A stretch of DNA of 13,342 bases from an uncultured Campylobacter sp. GTDB lineage: Bacteria > Campylobacterota > Campylobacteria > Campylobacterales > Campylobacteraceae. The stretch covers positions 1 through 13,342 of the forward strand of contig NZ_CALKTC010000051.1 in the NCBI RefSeq assembly GCF_937996225.1, written 5' to 3'. This document shows, in pieces, positions 1 through 6,646 of this stretch (the stretch's first letter is position 1; the number at the start of each line of letters is the position of its first letter). Under the pieces are notes generated by a model. That model was not told the DNA's origin and searched no databases. It saw nothing but the letters and a program-made list of their open reading frames with translations. A program made the position numbers and the translations under genes.

Positions 1-112
1 CGTCGTCGGGGGTTAGGTGAGGTTTGTGGGCGAGCAGAGCAATGCGGTGCTGCGGAGGCGGCGTCTTGCGAGAAGTGTGACCTCGCAATTGGGGCTCCCT
101 TCCTGTCCCAAG
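1..112 (+). repeat. GC-rich hairpin element, copy A (left end cut by window)
   Basis: This copy starts with CGTCGTCGGGGG (1-12) and ends with the block GACCTCGCAATT (79-90) followed by a C-rich CCCTTCC segment and CCCAAG. Both ends match the element at 424-504 in the same order and strand. The middle is about 30 bases longer than in that copy and the two arms no longer pair well, so it may be a decayed or interrupted copy. No coding potential is apparent. Confidence 0.5.
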
Positions 113-250
113 ATTACGATATCACGAGCTAAAATTTAAACGGAATTTTATAAGGTAAAGCGACGCTTTAAATTTAAGTTGTAAATTTATCAGTTAAATT
201 CCAAAAAATTTATGCATATTTACGTTGACGTTGTGTGCCATACATGACCA

Positions 251-320
251 GTAAGGGGGCGGCGCTCAGAGTTGCGAGGCGCGCCCGCCCCCTTACGAAC
301 CCCCACCCGCGCGACGCTAG
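251..320 (-). repeat. GC-rich hairpin element, copy C (inverted)
   Basis: GTAAGGGGGCG at 251-261 pairs perfectly with CGCCCCCTTAC at 286-296. Inner GGCGC/GCGCC pairing (261-265 with 281-285) extends the stem with one bulged base. Read on the minus strand the order is CTAGCGTCG (320-312), a GGGTGGGG run, the first arm, the loop word CCTCGCAA, then the second arm. That is the same architecture as the plus-strand copies. The arm sequences differ from copy B while the pairing is kept. Confidence 0.6.
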
Positions 321-423
321 AAGGGCGAGCTACGCTCGCGCTAATTTTACGTTTTAAATTACGGCACGCAGATTTTATGCTTATTTGTTTCATTAAAATT
401 AAACTCAGGCGTAGCCTGCACCG

Positions 424-504
424 CTAGCGTCGTCGGGGGATGGGTGGGGTTTGGGGCGGGAAGGGGAGCGACCTCGCAATTCAAGCCCCCTTCCCGCCCC
501 AAGA
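424..504 (+). repeat. GC-rich hairpin element, copy B (best preserved)
   Basis: CTAGCGTCGTCGGGGG (424-439) is followed by TGGGTGGGG and then a perfect 16-bp inverted repeat. The arms are 451-466 (TTGGGGCGGGAAGGGG) and 487-502, separated by a 20-base loop containing CGACCTCGCAATT. The lead-in and the loop word recur in copies A and C. There is no T-run after the stem, so it does not look like an ordinary rho-independent terminator. Confidence 0.65.
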
Positions 505-685
505 AACAGAAAATACGGCATAAATTTCAAAAGCCGTGGATTCGGCGATAAAATTTTGAAATTTTATCTCTTAAAATATAATAAGTGTAGCATGCTTAGT
601 AAGAGATGCGGCGTAAAATTTGAAATTCTGCAACGAAAACGGCGTCTATGCAATGCCCGCTCTGCATCCGCCGCAAATTTTAAAT

Positions 686-1027
686 TTAGGATAAAATTTT
701 AATGGCTAGCCCCGCGCAAAATAGAAAAATCCCCGCATAGATCACTAAAAACGGCGCGATTATCGCATAGTGGATGATGAGCTCGAAGAAATTGTAGATC
801 AAATGCTTGCTTTTGGGCTCTTTAAATTTTAATTCTAGCGGCTCGTTCGAATCAAACGGCGTGTTGGAGCGCAAGATGTGCTTTGGACTAAACATCCAGC
901 GCACCAAGTCTATTTTATTGCGCTGCATATAGTCTTTGCCGATCCTGCATACGCCGTTTATATAGCATACAAAACCAAAACCGCCGAAAAACAAAATGAG
1001 CCCGATGTCGATCAGCTTATCCGCCAT
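686..1027 (-). CDS. small hypothetical membrane protein, two transmembrane helices
   Basis: This encodes a 113-residue protein of no family I recognise. It has two clear hydrophobic segments, one at the N-terminus (about residues 4-26, LIDIGLILFFGGFGF) and one near the C-terminus (about 83-111, YAIIAPFLVIYAGIFLFC). The polar stretch of about 55 residues between them is rich in Lys and Arg. I chose the start at 1027 because AAGGAAAG lies about 6 bases upstream. The frame stays open to 1141, but that extension is strongly basic and has no good ribosome binding site. It lies downstream of the broken gene at 1093-1715 on the same strand, with a 65-base gap. The inner membrane is the expected location; no function can be inferred. 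Confidence 0.65.
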   Translation of the reverse strand: MADKLIDIGLILFFGGFGFVCYINGVCRIGKDYMQRNKIDLVRWMFSPKHILRSNTPFDSNEPLELKFKEPKSKHLIYNFFELIIHYAIIAPFLVIYAGIFLFCAGLAIKILS

Positions 1028-1092
1028 AGCGATCTTTCCTTTGCTTTTTAAATTTAGAAATTTAGCCCGCCGTATTTGCTCTCGCCGTTTGC

Positions 1093-1715
1093 CTATTGAA
1101 ATTCTAATTTCGCAGGATTGCACTCTTTGTCGGCTTTGCAATCTTGCAATTTTTTGATGATTTTATTGAAATGTTCTTTGTCATGCGCCAAATCTCGCGT
1201 CATCGTCATATATTTTATTACCTCGTCTACATCTAAAGCATATTCAAAATAAGTTAATGCGCTAAGCAAACAAGAATTCCATATTTTGCCTACTTCACAA
1301 GCATAGATAATCTTTTTAATCCCATAGGGAATTTATTCATTTTGATTAACAGATTGCCCGATATGTCGCAAGATAAAGCATTTCCAATCTCATCTTTTTC
1401 AAAACAATTTTTATCAATGATAGTTAATAAGCTTTGACAAGCGCTATATTTACCGTCGCCCATATTGCACTTTTTAATAAGTTGCGAGATCTCTTGTGAG
1501 AAAATTTTATCGCATCCTCCATAGGAGTGCGAAGCATCACAATCATTCAATGCCTTACCGCGCTCTACAGCGGACATTTTATAAAACCCGTCGCTTAAAA
1601 TTTTAACTCCCGCGGAATTTTGTCCTTACGCCTTGCTCGGCTCCGTATCTTGCATCGCAAAAGCAGCCCCGCTAAAACCGAGCCACAGCGCAAACGCCAA
1701 AAAGACCTTTTTCAT
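1093..1715 (-). pseudogene. secreted Cys-containing protein, broken by in-frame stop and frameshift
   Basis: The start at 1715 has GGGAGAG just upstream and opens a textbook signal peptide (MKKVFLAFALWLGFSGAAFA, cleavage after residue 20). Nine codons later the frame hits TAA (1626-1628) and then continues open in the same frame for over 100 codons to a stop at 1290. Around 1305-1325 (complement of ATTCCCTATGGG) the coherent protein moves to another frame, as if one base had been lost. It then runs through segments such as KKIIYACEVGKIWNSC and LQDCKADKECNPAKLEFQ to TAG at 1093-1095. Intact, it would be a periplasmic protein of about 207 residues with roughly ten cysteines. The even cysteine spacing loosely recalls Sel1-like Cys-rich proteins of this group, but I cannot assign a family. 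Two sequencing errors are the alternative explanation. Confidence 0.7.
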
Positions 1716-1888
1716 TTTCTCTCCCTCATTCATTTTATTACTTGCTTATGATACCTAAAAAGCGATAAATTTTATTTATTTTGCATGGGATTCGGGCTGC
1801 AAAGCGGTAAAATTTTAGGGCATTTGTGGTGGTGGGGGACTATGCGCTTGAGACTTTTTATCGAAACAAAGCCGCAAGCGCAGTATGA

Positions 1889-2200
1889 TTATTTTTTAAG
1901 TTCTCGTCCTACTATAAACGGTCTTTCGCCAGGCTCGGTGACTTTAACGCATCTGCAGGGTTTATTTAAATTGGCTCCAGCAGTTTTGCTCTTATCGGTG
2001 TCGGTCACAACTTCTATGATAGCAATAACATTTCCGTCTATACATATTTTTTGAACGGAGAATAACGCATTGCTATCATCATAAGAAATGTCGCATATAT
2101 TAGCGTCTTTGGCTATCATCTCTTTCCTACCGCCTTCATTAGCATTTGTTGTAACTAATCCTAACATTATCACTAATGCCGTGATAAATAGTTTTTTCAT
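1889..2200 (-). CDS. small secreted hypothetical protein
   Basis: This encodes a protein of about 103 residues that begins with a signal peptide (MKKLFITALVIMLGLVTTNA, cleavage near residue 20). The mature part is about 83 residues with four cysteines (in ICDI, KICID and PCRC) and ends in a basic tail. It is probably periplasmic. Two adjacent ATG codons (2203 and 2200) follow AAGGA. The second gives the better 6-base spacing, so I use 2200. A hairpin (2232-2251) lies in the presumed leader. I recognise no family. The gene resembles its broken neighbour (1093-1715) only in being a small, cysteine-containing exported protein on the same strand. Confidence 0.65.
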   Translation of the reverse strand: MKKLFITALVIMLGLVTTNANEGGRKEMIAKDANICDISYDDSNALFSVQKICIDGNVIAIIEVVTDTDKSKTAGANLNKPCRCVKVTEPGERPFIVGRELKK

Positions 2201-2231
2201 CATCTATCCTTGTTTTAGTTTTTTAAAACTC

Positions 2232-2251
2232 GGTTCGTCATTTTTCGAACC
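2232..2251 (-). promoter_or_regulatory. hairpin in the leader of the small secreted gene
   Basis: GGTTCG (2232-2237) and CGAACC (2246-2251) form a 6-bp stem with an 8-base loop, about 30 bases upstream of the start at 2200. On the minus strand the loop contains an ATG that opens an 8-codon frame ending in TAA (MTNRVLKN), preceded by AAAGG. A leader peptide is possible but unproven. Confidence 0.3.
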
Positions 2252-2280
2252 ACCTTTAAAATTCGAGTGATTTAAAATTT

Positions 2281-2307
2281 TACGTGCGGATTTTCAAAAT
2301 CTACGTA
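2281..2307. repeat. inverted repeat TACGT...ACGTA
   Basis: TACGT (2281-2285) and ACGTA (2303-2307) flank an inner GATTTT-C-AAAATC palindrome (2289-2301). Sitting upstream of the minus-strand gene at 1889-2200, it could be an operator or just a chance palindrome in AT-rich DNA. Confidence 0.3.
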
Positions 2308-2369
2308 ACATTTTAAAAATTTAGTGATAATTAATCAGTCCCTTCTCCCTCCTTTATAAAACAACGTAG

Positions 2370-2390
2370 TATAATTTTACCCCCCCCCCC
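2370..2390. repeat. TATAAT box followed by an 11-C homopolymer
   Basis: TATAAT at 2370-2375 is followed 4 bases later by eleven consecutive C (2380-2390). Poly-G/C tracts of 8-13 bases are the classic slippage-prone sequences in Campylobacter. This tract is intergenic: no open frame crosses it on either strand. If it acts, it would do so through the promoter or transcript start. Confidence 0.6.
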
Positions 2391-2475
2391 TAAAAAAATG
2401 ATAAAATTTTAAAAGTTGATTTTTTGAAATTTAATAAAGATAATTTTTTTGTGCAGTGAAATTTAAACCACCTTT

Positions 2476-2506
2476 TTGGCTAAATTTAAGCTAAAAACGC
2501 TATAAT
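2476..2506 (+). promoter_or_regulatory. promoter of tRNA-Arg
   Basis: A perfect TATAAT -10 box lies at 2501-2506, 20 bases before the tRNA 5' end. A weak -35-like TTGGCT (2476-2481) sits 19 bases upstream of it. Weak -35 regions are usual for sigma-70 promoters in this group. Confidence 0.55.
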
Positions 2507-2526
2507 CCCGTTTTCTTTTATTTCGT

Positions 2527-2603
2527 GCGCTCGTAGCTCAGCTGGATAGAGTATTTGATTGCGGTTCAAAAGGTCGGGGATTCGAATTCCTCCGGGCGCA
2601 CCA
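2527..2603 (+). tRNA. tRNA-Arg, anticodon GCG
   Basis: A complete 77-base cloverleaf is present. The acceptor GCGCTCG pairs with CGGGCGC (one G-U). The D stem is GCTC/GAGT, the anticodon stem TTTGA/TCAAA with loop TTGCGGT, and the T stem GGGGA/TCCTC with loop TTCGAAT. A is the discriminator base and the CCA end (2601-2603) is encoded. The anticodon at loop positions 34-36 is GCG, which reads arginine CGC and, by wobble, CGU. Most bacteria use ACG (inosine) here, so G34 is notable. Confidence 0.93.
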
Positions 2604-2634
2604 TCCACAAATATCTTTTTAAACCGAGCTTCGC

Positions 2635-2640
2635 TATAAT
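2635..2640 (+). promoter_or_regulatory. -10 box for aguA-aguB
   Basis: A perfect TATAAT lies 28 bases upstream of the aguA start and 32 bases after the tRNA-Arg end. No convincing -35 element is visible. Read-through from the tRNA promoter is also possible because no terminator lies between. Confidence 0.5.
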
Positions 2641-2667
2641 CCGTGAAATTTTAATCTTGGAGCAAAA

Positions 2668-3660
2668 ATGAGAGCATTCGCCGAATGGGAAGAGCAAGAG
2701 GCGCTTTTGGTGTCTTTGCCGCACGCGGACACCGACTGGGCGCCGTATTTAGGCGAGATACGGGCGGCTTATCGCGACTTTATCGCTGCCGCAGCGAGGT
2801 TTGAGCCGGTCGTCGCGATCGCGCCGAGCCGCGAGGATTTTGAGCAAATTTGCGGCGGCTTAGCAAACGCGAGCTTCGCGCAAATCGACACCGACGATAC
2901 GTGGATCCGCGATTACGGTGCGATCGACGTAGAGGAGGGCGGCAAAATCATAGGGCTAAATTTTCGTTTCAACGCCTGGGGCGGAAAGTTCGCAAGCGCT
3001 AAGGACGACGCTTTAAATTCCAAACTTTACGCCGCGAGCGAGCACCCGCTACGAGACGTAGATCTGATCTTGGAAGGCGGCAGCGTCGATTTTGACGGTG
3101 CGGCCACGATGCTAACTACGAGCGCGTGTTTGCTGAACGAAAATCGCAACTCTCTGAGCAAGGCGGAGCTGGACGCGCGGCTGCGTGAAATTTTCGGGCT
3201 AAAAAACATAATCTGGCTAGAGCGCGGCTTCATAAAAGGCGACGATACCGACAGCCACGTCGATACTCTCGCGCGTTTTTTAAGCCCGCGCGTCGTGGCG
3301 ATAAGCTCGTGCGACGATCCGAGCGATCTGCACTACGCGGAGCTTGGCGCGATGAGGAATGAAATTTTATCGCTCGGATACAACGTAATCGAACTGCCGA
3401 TCCCGCGCGCGATCTTTTATCGGGGGCGCAGGCTGCCCGCGACTTACGCAAATTTCGTCTTTTTAAACGACGCGCTCATCGTGCCTACCTATGCAGACCT
3501 CGCAGATCCGCACGATCCAAATCGCGCGGCGGACGAGCTGGCGCTGTCGCGTCTGCGTGCAGCGTGCGCGGATCGCGAAGTAGTGGGAGTGAACGCGCGC
3601 GTTTTCATCCGCCAAAATGGCTCGCTGCACTGCTCGTGTATGAATAAATTCAGGCTTTAA
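2668..3660 (+). CDS. aguA: agmatine deiminase
   Basis: Hydrolyses agmatine to N-carbamoylputrescine and ammonia, the cytoplasmic step after arginine decarboxylase in putrescine and spermidine synthesis. At 330 residues it has the usual length of the short epsilonproteobacterial form in the peptidyl-arginine-deiminase (guanidino-modifying) fold. Visible landmarks are DDTWIRDYG (76-84), FNAWGG (101-106), EGGS (136-139), DSHVD (195-199, catalytic His197) and the C-terminal GSLHCSC (318-324), where Cys322 matches the nucleophile. The start at 2668 follows TTGGAG. It lies 20 bases upstream of aguB, the next enzyme of the pathway, and is surely cotranscribed with it. The gene is GC-rich compared with the pilin gene downstream. 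Confidence 0.92.
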   Translation: MRAFAEWEEQEALLVSLPHADTDWAPYLGEIRAAYRDFIAAAARFEPVVAIAPSREDFEQICGGLANASFAQIDTDDTWIRDYGAIDVEEGGKIIGLNFRFNAWGGKFASAKDDALNSKLYAASEHPLRDVDLILEGGSVDFDGAATMLTTSACLLNENRNSLSKAELDARLREIFGLKNIIWLERGFIKGDDTDSHVDTLARFLSPRVVAISSCDDPSDLHYAELGAMRNEILSLGYNVIELPIPRAIFYRGRRLPATYANFVFLNDALIVPTYADLADPHDPNRAADELALSRLRAACADREVVGVNARVFIRQNGSLHCSCMNKFRL

Positions 3661-3680
3661 ATTTAGATCGAAGGAAAAAT

Positions 3681-4853
3681 ATGAAAATTTTAAAAGTTGG
3701 GCTGATTTCGCATAAATTTGAAGGTACCAAGGCGCGCACGATAGCACGCAGTATCGAGCTCATCGCACGTGCGGCGGCGAAGGGCGCGCAGTTAATCGTT
3801 TTGCAAGAGCTTCATCAGACGCATTATTTTTGCCAGCGCGAAAATACCGAAAATTTCGACTATGCGCAGGATTTCGAGCGCGATTTGCGGCTGTGGAGCG
3901 AGGTGGCGAAGAGATTTGGCGTCGTGCTGGTAAGCTCGCTTTTCGAGCGCCGCGCCGCGGGGCTGTATCACAATACCGCCGTGGTCTTCGAGCGCGACGG
4001 CTCTATCGCGGGGCGGTATCGCAAGATGCACATACCCGATGATCCGCAGTTTTACGAAAAATTTTATTTCACGCCGGGCGATCTGGGCTTTGAGCCCATA
4101 GATACGAGCGTGGGACGGCTCGGCGTGCTCGTGTGCTGGGATCAGTGGTATCCCGAGGCGGCGCGCGCGATGGCGCTACGGGGCGCGGAGCTACTCATAT
4201 ATCCGACTGCGATCGGGTGGTTCGACGGCGACGGCGAGGACGAAAAAGCACGCCAGCTGGAGGCCTGGGTCGCGGTACAGCGCGGGCATGCGGTGGCAAA
4301 CTCTCTGCCCGTAATCGCCGTAAACCGCGTGGGCTTTGAAAGCGCCGCACTTAGCGAAGTCTCGCCAGATGAAATTTTATCCGGGAGCGAAGCAAATTTG
4401 AATATGCGCGATAAAATTTCGCGCTCCGCGGATACGAGCGGCGAGAGTAAAATTTTAAGCGAGGGCGGAATTTTATCTTTTAATAACGGTGTGCTAACGG
4501 ATAGCGACAAAATGGCGATCGGCAGCGAAATTTTGCCCGCAAAGGATGAGGCGGCGCGAGAGAATTTAAAGATTTCAATAGAGATCAAATTTAACGGCGA
4601 AACTTTAGAGGTGTTGCCGAATAAACAGCGTGTAGAGCGGCTTGCCAGCGAAGAGGGGATTAGATTTTGGGGCAATAGCTTTGTTTTTGGTGCACAGGGC
4701 GAACAGCTGTTTCGCGCAAATAGCACCGATGAGCTATTTGAAGTCGTAACCATCGATATGCAAAGATGCGAAAACGTGCGCCGCTGGTGGCCGTTTTTAC
4801 GCGATAGACGCGTAGAGGAGTATGGAATTCTTACGAAGAGATACGGGCTGTAG
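3681..4853 (+). CDS. aguB: N-carbamoylputrescine amidase with a ~100-residue internal insertion
   Basis: A nitrilase-superfamily amidohydrolase that converts N-carbamoylputrescine to putrescine, CO2 and ammonia. The catalytic triad is visible: Glu43 (LQELHQTHYF), Lys115 (YRKMHIPDD) and Cys152 (LVCWDQWYPEA). So is the family C-terminus WPFLRDRRVEEY. The family is usually about 290 residues; this one has 390. The excess sits between NRVGFE (215-220) and IRFWGNS (327-333), where relatives have a short linker. The inserted stretch (about residues 221-325) is polar and rich in Ser, Asp, Glu and Lys, with repeated EIL/KIL/GIL words encoded by AAATTTTA motifs. Because the frame and both flanks are intact, the enzyme is probably still active. 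AAGGA lies 7 bases before the start. It is in an operon with aguA. Confidence 0.92.
   Translation: MKILKVGLISHKFEGTKARTIARSIELIARAAAKGAQLIVLQELHQTHYFCQRENTENFDYAQDFERDLRLWSEVAKRFGVVLVSSLFERRAAGLYHNTAVVFERDGSIAGRYRKMHIPDDPQFYEKFYFTPGDLGFEPIDTSVGRLGVLVCWDQWYPEAARAMALRGAELLIYPTAIGWFDGDGEDEKARQLEAWVAVQRGHAVANSLPVIAVNRVGFESAALSEVSPDEILSGSEANLNMRDKISRSADTSGESKILSEGGILSFNNGVLTDSDKMAIGSEILPAKDEAARENLKISIEIKFNGETLEVLPNKQRVERLASEEGIRFWGNSFVFGAQGEQLFRANSTDELFEVVTIDMQRCENVRRWWPFLRDRRVEEYGILTKRYGL
4341..4655 (+). other. in-frame insertion inside aguB
   Basis: This segment encodes AguB residues 221-325, absent from family members as I remember them. Its first 180 bases contain five closely spaced AAATTTT-type words (such as GAAATTTTATC and AAAATTTTAAG), like the intergenic stretch at 11590-11898. 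The last third (KISIEIKFNGETLEVL) looks more ordered. Confidence 0.7.
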
Positions 4854-5044
4854 CATTCTGTATCTAGAATAGACATATGGTTTATCGGACGCGCACAGAA
4901 TGAAAGTAAATGATTTTTATAGTATCAATGTGCAAAGGCGCCGTCGAAATACATTAATGGACCAAATGAGCTTAAAATTTTGATTTTAAAATGCCCGCAA
5001 AATCGGACTTTGTAAATAAATTGTAAAAAATTTGCCAAAAACTA

Positions 5045-5073
5045 TTGACAATTTTTAAATTTTTCTCTATAAT
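5045..5073 (+). promoter_or_regulatory. perfect consensus sigma-70 promoter of the pilin gene
   Basis: TTGACA (5045-5050) and TATAAT (5068-5073) are separated by exactly 17 bases. Transcription would start near 5080, leaving a leader of about 50 bases. A full consensus -35 is unusual in Campylobacter, whose housekeeping promoters mostly lack one. Confidence 0.85.
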
Positions 5074-5085
5074 TCTGCCAAGTTT

Positions 5086-5101
5086 CGCATATAGGTATGC
5101 G
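5086..5101 (+). promoter_or_regulatory. 5' leader stem-loop of the pilin mRNA
   Basis: CGCATA and TATGCG form a perfect 6-bp stem with a TAGG tetraloop, only about 6 bases from the predicted transcript start. A stem at the 5' end commonly protects mRNA from decay. A regulatory role is inference. Confidence 0.45.
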
Positions 5102-5128
5102 GGATGAATTTTATTTAAGGAGTAAACC

Positions 5129-5536
5129 ATGAAAAAAGGTTTTACTATGATCGAGTTGATCTTCGTTATCGTTATTTTAGGTATTTTGGCAGCTGTTGCT
5201 ATTCCAAGACTTGCAGCTACTCGTGATGACGCTGAGGTTTCTAAGGCAGCTACAAATATTCAAACTATGGTAACAGATTTGGGTGCATATTATACATCGC
5301 AAGGTAACTTTACTACTGACTTTACTAAGATGACAAATGTAGCCAACCCTGTAAAAGCTAAAAGTGAGGAATGCTTAAAGTTAGGTGGAGTTAACAATGA
5401 TACAGTAACAGTAACAATGACAAATGGTACTCTATGCAAGCAAGTTTGGTCAATGCCTGGTCTAAAAGAAGTTCAAGCAAAGATTAGTGCTGATGGTGGT
5501 ATTAAATTTGGTGGTAAGAACGTTAACTACAACTAA
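5129..5536 (+). CDS. type IV pilin / type II pseudopilin-like protein
   Basis: This encodes a 135-residue prepilin. The short basic leader MKKG is followed by the prepilin peptidase site G4/F5, Glu at mature position 5 (FTMIE) and a 20-residue hydrophobic helix (IELIFVIVILGILAAVAIP) that forms the pilin shaft. The globular part has two cysteines (82 and 103) that could close a C-terminal disulfide loop. It is exported and assembled at the inner membrane; whether it forms a pilus or a secretion pseudopilus cannot be told. No assembly ATPase, platform or peptidase gene is nearby. AAGGAG (5117-5122) gives a strong start at 5129. The gene stands alone between its own promoter and terminator. It is much more AT-rich than aguA/aguB, with codons such as GGT, GCT and ACT. 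That fits very high expression, or a different origin. Confidence 0.9.
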   Translation: MKKGFTMIELIFVIVILGILAAVAIPRLAATRDDAEVSKAATNIQTMVTDLGAYYTSQGNFTTDFTKMTNVANPVKAKSEECLKLGGVNNDTVTVTMTNGTLCKQVWSMPGLKEVQAKISADGGIKFGGKNVNYN

Positions 5537-5560
5537 TAATTTTATTGTAGATACTTTTAT

Positions 5561-5590
5561 AAGGCTCTAGCTTTAGCTAGAGCCTTTTTT
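5561..5590 (+). terminator. rho-independent terminator of the pilin gene
   Basis: A perfect 11-bp stem, AAGGCTCTAGC (5561-5571) with GCTAGAGCCTT (5576-5586), has a 4-base loop and runs into six T. It lies 25 bases after the pilin stop codon. Confidence 0.92.
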
Positions 5591-5675
5591 ATTTATATAA
5601 ATATAGTTTTTTATTTGATTTAATAATTCTATAAATAATTTATTAAATTATTATAAGATTTCTTTGAATTTAATC

Positions 5676-5704
5676 TTGACTTTTAGTTACTATTTTTATA
5701 TAAT
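5676..5704 (+). promoter_or_regulatory. promoter of tRNA-Gln / tRNA-fMet
   Basis: TTGACT (5676-5681) and TATAAT (5699-5704) are spaced by 17 bases, one mismatch from full consensus. The -10 ends 16 bases before the tRNA-Gln 5' end. No promoter is evident in the 40 bases between the two tRNAs, so both are probably made from here. Confidence 0.8.
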
Positions 5705-5720
5705 TGAAGTTTATTTATAA

Positions 5721-5795
5721 TGGGGTATAGCCAAGCGGCAAGGCAATTGGTTTTGGTCCAATCATTCGGAGGTTCGAATCCTCCTACCCCATCCA
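5721..5795 (+). tRNA. tRNA-Gln, anticodon TTG
   Basis: A 75-base cloverleaf with acceptor TGGGGTA/TACCCCA, anticodon stem ATTGG/CCAAT with loop TTTTGGT (anticodon TTG, reading CAA and CAG), T stem GGAGG/CCTCC and encoded CCA. The U1-A72 pair is typical of tRNA-Gln. Confidence 0.95.
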
Positions 5796-5835
5796 CTTTC
5801 GCGAATGTTATTTTCAATCTTCGCACTTTTTATGT

Positions 5836-5910
<75 letters not shown>

Positions 5911-6254
5911 AATCATCATTAAATTTCTACCGCAGCATCGTGACTTCAAAATTTTACTCTTGCTTTCATTGTGAATAAGAAAATCTCATATAATCTAAAT
6001 TAGAGTATTTTATCTACTAATTTATTTTCAAGCCAATGGCTTAAAATTAATAATTATCGAGAAAGATACATAAAACTCTTTAAATTGTAAAATTTTACCG
6101 ATTCGTCTAAAATTTGTGATTTATCATACCGTCAATATTATCAAGAACGCTAATCAAGTATTGGAAATATTTAAATTTACACGGACTTTCTTATCGTAAC
6201 GTTTAAAATTTTATTTACCCGCTCGCTCACTGCAAAGACGGAAGTCATGGAATC
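5911..6254. other. 344-base AT-rich stretch without a gene
   Basis: I see no open frame with coding character, no terminator with a clear stem, and no copy of the tRNA-Ala 3' end that would mark an integration boundary. It separates the plus-strand tRNA pair from the minus-strand immunity-like genes. Confidence 0.6.
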
Positions 6255-6590
6255 CTATTCTTCATCTATAATTATCCATCTTTTTCTAGATTCTTCATCG
6301 TATTGCTTTAAAATTTCTATTATTCTATTCTGTAATGTTTGCAGGGTTTGCATATATTTTGCAGGAATTAGCTCAAAAATATCCTCTAGTTCGCAACATT
6401 CAGTTATTATATCTATGACACGCTTGCTAACTTTATTGTTTTCCAAATGCGTTGAAATATAGGGCGAAAACAAAATTCTTTGACTTTCATCTATGGTAAT
6501 CGCCTGGTGCTCCAATGCCTGCAATGAACCTAGCGCCATCAATAAAATTGCCCTCTCGCTTACCATGTCAATATTTTTTTCTAATATCAT
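6255..6590 (-). CDS. DUF3969-like small protein, possible immunity protein
   Basis: This encodes 111 residues, the size of the DUF3969 family as I remember it. Recognisable points are the helix SERAILLMALGSLQAL, then ITIDESQRILFSPY (31-44), then VIDIITECCELEDIFELIP (58-76). From memory DUF3969 members share an ALG..., an LFSPY and an ELEDI...LIP motif; no search was possible. Such proteins are cytoplasmic, and their genes are often seen near toxin or immunity genes. I chose the start at 6590 because CGGAG lies 8 bases upstream. The frame is open to 6620, but that start lacks a ribosome binding site. It is the last of three minus-strand genes, 56 bases after the stop of the gene at 6647-6985. 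Confidence 0.6.
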   Translation of the reverse strand: MILEKNIDMVSERAILLMALGSLQALEHQAITIDESQRILFSPYISTHLENNKVSKRVIDIITECCELEDIFELIPAKYMQTLQTLQNRIIEILKQYDEESRKRWIIIDEE

Positions 6591-6646
6591 TTGAATCGCT
6601 CCGCCCGTATTTAATTTCATCTAAAATCATAAAATCTTTTCTTCGT

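Larger units (their letters stand above)
1..685. other. 685-base stretch without a convincing gene
   Basis: Apart from the three hairpin elements, this stretch holds AT-rich spacer with AAATTT words and small palindromes: AAAGCG-A-CGCTTT near 157-170, GCGAGC-TAC-GCTCGC near 325-339, and ACGGC/GCCGT near 515-537. The one longer open frame (451-702, plus) runs straight through the hairpin of copy B and has a low-complexity, basic composition, so I do not call it a gene. Confidence 0.6.

Noticed and set aside
1..504. CRISPR array or integron attC sites
   Set aside because: The three elements are unevenly spaced, in mixed orientation, lack constant-length spacers, and show no attC core sites or gene cassettes between them.
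451..702. 83-codon plus-strand open frame
   Set aside because: It runs through the perfect hairpin of element copy B, has no ribosome binding site and has a low-complexity basic composition.
1785..2270. Plus-strand frames of 89 and 60 codons opposite the small secreted gene
   Set aside because: They are shadows of the minus-strand gene at 1889-2200, which has a signal peptide and ribosome binding site.
4142..4876. 244-codon minus-strand frame opposite aguB
   Set aside because: It is antisense to aguB, Ser/Arg-rich as expected of a shadow frame, and aguB has all family motifs.
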